Positions 62,569-64,000 of a DNA stretch of 64,000 nt are shown here, piece after piece. Numbering within the stretch: position 1 is the stretch's first letter; each line of letters starts with the position of its first letter. The notes under the pieces are model-generated. The model searched no databases. It saw only the letters and a list, made by a program, of their open reading frames with translations, and was not told the origin of the DNA. Origin of the DNA: Novosphingobium sp. Gsoil 351 (GTDB lineage: Bacteria > Pseudomonadota > Alphaproteobacteria > Sphingomonadales > Sphingomonadaceae); the NCBI RefSeq assembly GCF_009707465.1, contig NZ_CP046120.1, forward strand, positions 828,501 through 892,500, given 5' to 3'. The translations under genes and the position numbers were made by a program.

Positions 62569-64000
62569 GCGAACCCTACGACATCGCGGTGATCGGCGGC
62601 GGGATCAACGGCGCCGGGATCGCCCGCGATGCCGCGGGGCGCGGGGCCAGAGTGCTGCTGCTCGAACGCGGCGATCTCGCGCGCGGCACCTCGTCGGCCT
62701 CGACCAAGCTGATCCACGGCGGCTTGCGCTATCTCGAGCACTACGAATTCGGCCTGGTCCGCGAGGCCCTGTCCGAGCGCGAGAAGCTGTGGGGCATCGC
62801 CCCACACGTGATCTGGCCACTGCGCTTCGTGCTGCCCTATCGCAAAGGCTTGCGCCCCAAATGGCTGCTGCGCGCCGGTCTGTTCCTCTATGACCACATC
62901 GGCGGGCGCAAGGCGCTGCCCGCGACGCGGACGATCGATCTGGCCAAGCACGCCGCAGGCGCGCCGCTCAAATCCGGCCTCCACACCGCGTTCGTCTATT
63001 CGGACGGCTGGGTCGACGATGCCCGGCTCGTGGTGCTCAACGCGCGCGACGCCGCCAACCGCGGGGCGACGGTGCGGACCCGCTGCGAGGTCACCGAGTT
63101 ACGCCGTGAGGCCGGCGCCTGGACGATTCTGGCGGGCGGCGAGACCTTCCGCGCGGGCGCGGTAGTCAACGCGGCGGGACCGGCGGTGCTCGACCTTCTC
63201 CACCGCGCGGGCGTGCCCCCACACCAGAAGATGCGCCTGGTGCGCGGCTCGCACATCGTGGTGCGCAAGCTGTTCGACCACGATTTCGCCTATTTCTTCC
63301 AGCTTCCCGACGGGCGGATCTTCTTCGCGATCCCGTATGAGCGCGACTTCACCCTGATCGGGACCACCGACGCGGACCATCACGGGGCGCTCGACGATCT
63401 TGCGGCCAGCGCTGACGAGATCGCTTATCTGTGCGCCGGGGTGAACGAGTACTTCGCCCAGGCCATCACGCCCGCCGACGTGGCGTGGTCCTATTCGGGC
63501 GTCAGGCCGCTGATGGACGACGGCCGCGGCCGGCCCGAGGCGGCGACCCGCGGCTACAGCTTCGCGCTCGACGGCGGCGACGGGGTCCCGCCGCTGCTGT
63601 CGGTATTCGGCGGCAAGATCACCACCTACCGCACGTTGGCCGAATCCGCGGTAGCCCGGTTGCAACCGCATGTGGCGGCGCTGCAGGGCGGCGACTGGAG
63701 CGATGGCGAGCCGTTGCCGGGCGGAGACTTCCCCAAGCAGACCGCCGCCTCGCTGACCGCCGCGCTGGCCCGCGACTACCCTTTCCTCGGGCCCGACCAG
63801 GCGCTGCGCCTGACCCGCGCCTATGGCACGCTGGCCCGCACGATCCTCGGCGACGCCAAGGCCCTCGCCGGCCTGGGAACGGACTTCGGGCACGGCCTCA
63901 GCGAGCGCGAGGCCGCTTATCTGATCGCCGCCGAATGGGCGAGGACTGCCGACGACGTGCTGTGGCGCCGGACCAAGCTGGGGTTGCGGTTTTCGGTGGA
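62565..64000 (+). CDS. glpD: Aerobic glycerol-3-phosphate dehydrogenase (3' end outside window)
   Basis: 478 residues are present, from a GTG overlapping the exporter stop; the usual length is about 500, so little is missing. FAD-binding DIAVIGGGINGAGIARDAAG, then SSASTKLIHGGLRYLEHYEF, the active-site stretch VRGSHIVVRKLF, FFAIPYERDFTLIGTTDADH and SVFGGKITTYRTLAESAVAR. It oxidises glycerol 3-phosphate to dihydroxyacetone phosphate at the membrane. Its coupling to the exporter suggests use of glycerol freed from sulfoquinovosyl glycerol. Confidence 0.95.
   Translation, partial: MSEPYDIAVIGGGINGAGIARDAAGRGARVLLLERGDLARGTSSASTKLIHGGLRYLEHYEFGLVREALSEREKLWGIAPHVIWPLRFVLPYRKGLRPKWLLRAGLFLYDHIGGRKALPATRTIDLAKHAAGAPLKSGLHTAFVYSDGWVDDARLVVLNARDAANRGATVRTRCEVTELRREAGAWTILAGGETFRAGAVVNAAGPAVLDLLHRAGVPPHQKMRLVRGSHIVVRKLFDHDFAYFFQLPDGRIFFAIPYERDFTLIGTTDADHHGALDDLAASADEIAYLCAGVNEYFAQAITPADVAWSYSGVRPLMDDGRGRPEAATRGYSFALDGGDGVPPLLSVFGGKITTYRTLAESAVARLQPHVAALQGGDWSDGEPLPGGDFPKQTAASLTAALARDYPFLGPDQALRLTRAYGTLARTILGDAKALAGLGTDFGHGLSEREAAYLIAAEWARTADDVLWRRTKLGLRFSV

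Noticed and set aside
1..64000. CRISPR arrays, prophage or integrative element
   Set aside because: No regularly spaced direct repeats, no phage structural or integrase genes, and no att-like duplication at the tRNA-Arg gene.

Overview
The window is 64 kb of GC-rich DNA from an alphaproteobacterium, most likely a member of the Sphingomonadales. This rests on family content: a pyruvate dehydrogenase E1 beta chain carrying its own lipoyl domain, the grx3/nitrilase/DUF1178 trio, a large TonB-dependent receptor, FecR plus OmpA lipoprotein pairs, and dispersed short palindromes of the type common in sphingomonads. I did no database search; all names come from reading motifs.

Layout. 1-2.5 kb: end of a TadG/TadE/TadE pseudopilin cluster. 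2.7-3.8 kb: a complete IS481-family element with a 6-bp target duplication, landed exactly on the pdhB stop codon. 3.8-8.4 kb: pdhB, pdhA, a FtsB-like gene, a carboxymuconolactone decarboxylase-like gene, a VOC protein and a tiny ORF. 8.4-13.3 kb: a signalling island with an anti-sigma-type ATPase, FecR, OmpA lipoprotein, CHASE2-SpoIIE phosphatase, metallo-beta-lactamase-fold hydrolase and STAS protein. 13.4-17.7 kb: kynBU, tRNA-Arg(CCU), DUF1178, nitrilase, grxC and an hsp20 gene with a probable RNA thermometer. 17.7-18.4 kb: a structured gap. 18.4-27.5 kb: a Crp/Fnr regulator, pyrG, secG, tpiA, ppiD and trpEGD. 27.6-31.9 kb: creD, an M56 peptidase with BlaI repressor and a strong operator dyad, and parDE. 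32-36.4 kb: sdhCDA without sdhB, an SDR and a small hydrolase. 36.6-45.5 kb: a type II secretion operon gspC-D-E-F-G-L-M-N with no gspHIJK. 45.6-51 kb: dinB, an MFS drug-type exporter, an acyl-CoA carboxyltransferase and a cell wall hydrolase.

51.2 kb to the end is the most interesting part. It reads as a locus for sulfoquinovose (the sulfonated sugar of plant and algal sulfolipid). A four-gene overlapping operon encodes a GH31 sulfoquinovosidase with the full sulfonate-binding residue set, a LacI regulator, an aldo/keto reductase and an SsuD-like FMN-dependent monooxygenase. A TonB-dependent receptor is divergent from it. Downstream are an SDR dehydrogenase, an MFS importer, a YeiH-family exporter and an overlapping glpD. 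A 21-bp motif (19/21 identical) sits both between the sulfoquinovosidase and receptor genes and at the start of the exporter gene, tying the two ends into one likely regulon. Together they could import sulfoquinovosyl glycerol, release glycerol (GlpD) and sulfoquinovose, remove the sulfonate as sulfite, and export it.

A caution for all users: six genes (pdhB, the Crp/Fnr gene, trpE, gspD, the carboxyltransferase and the cell wall hydrolase) each have one apparent single-base frameshift, at or beside a short G/C run. Several are normally essential, so these look like consensus errors rather than real pseudogenes.
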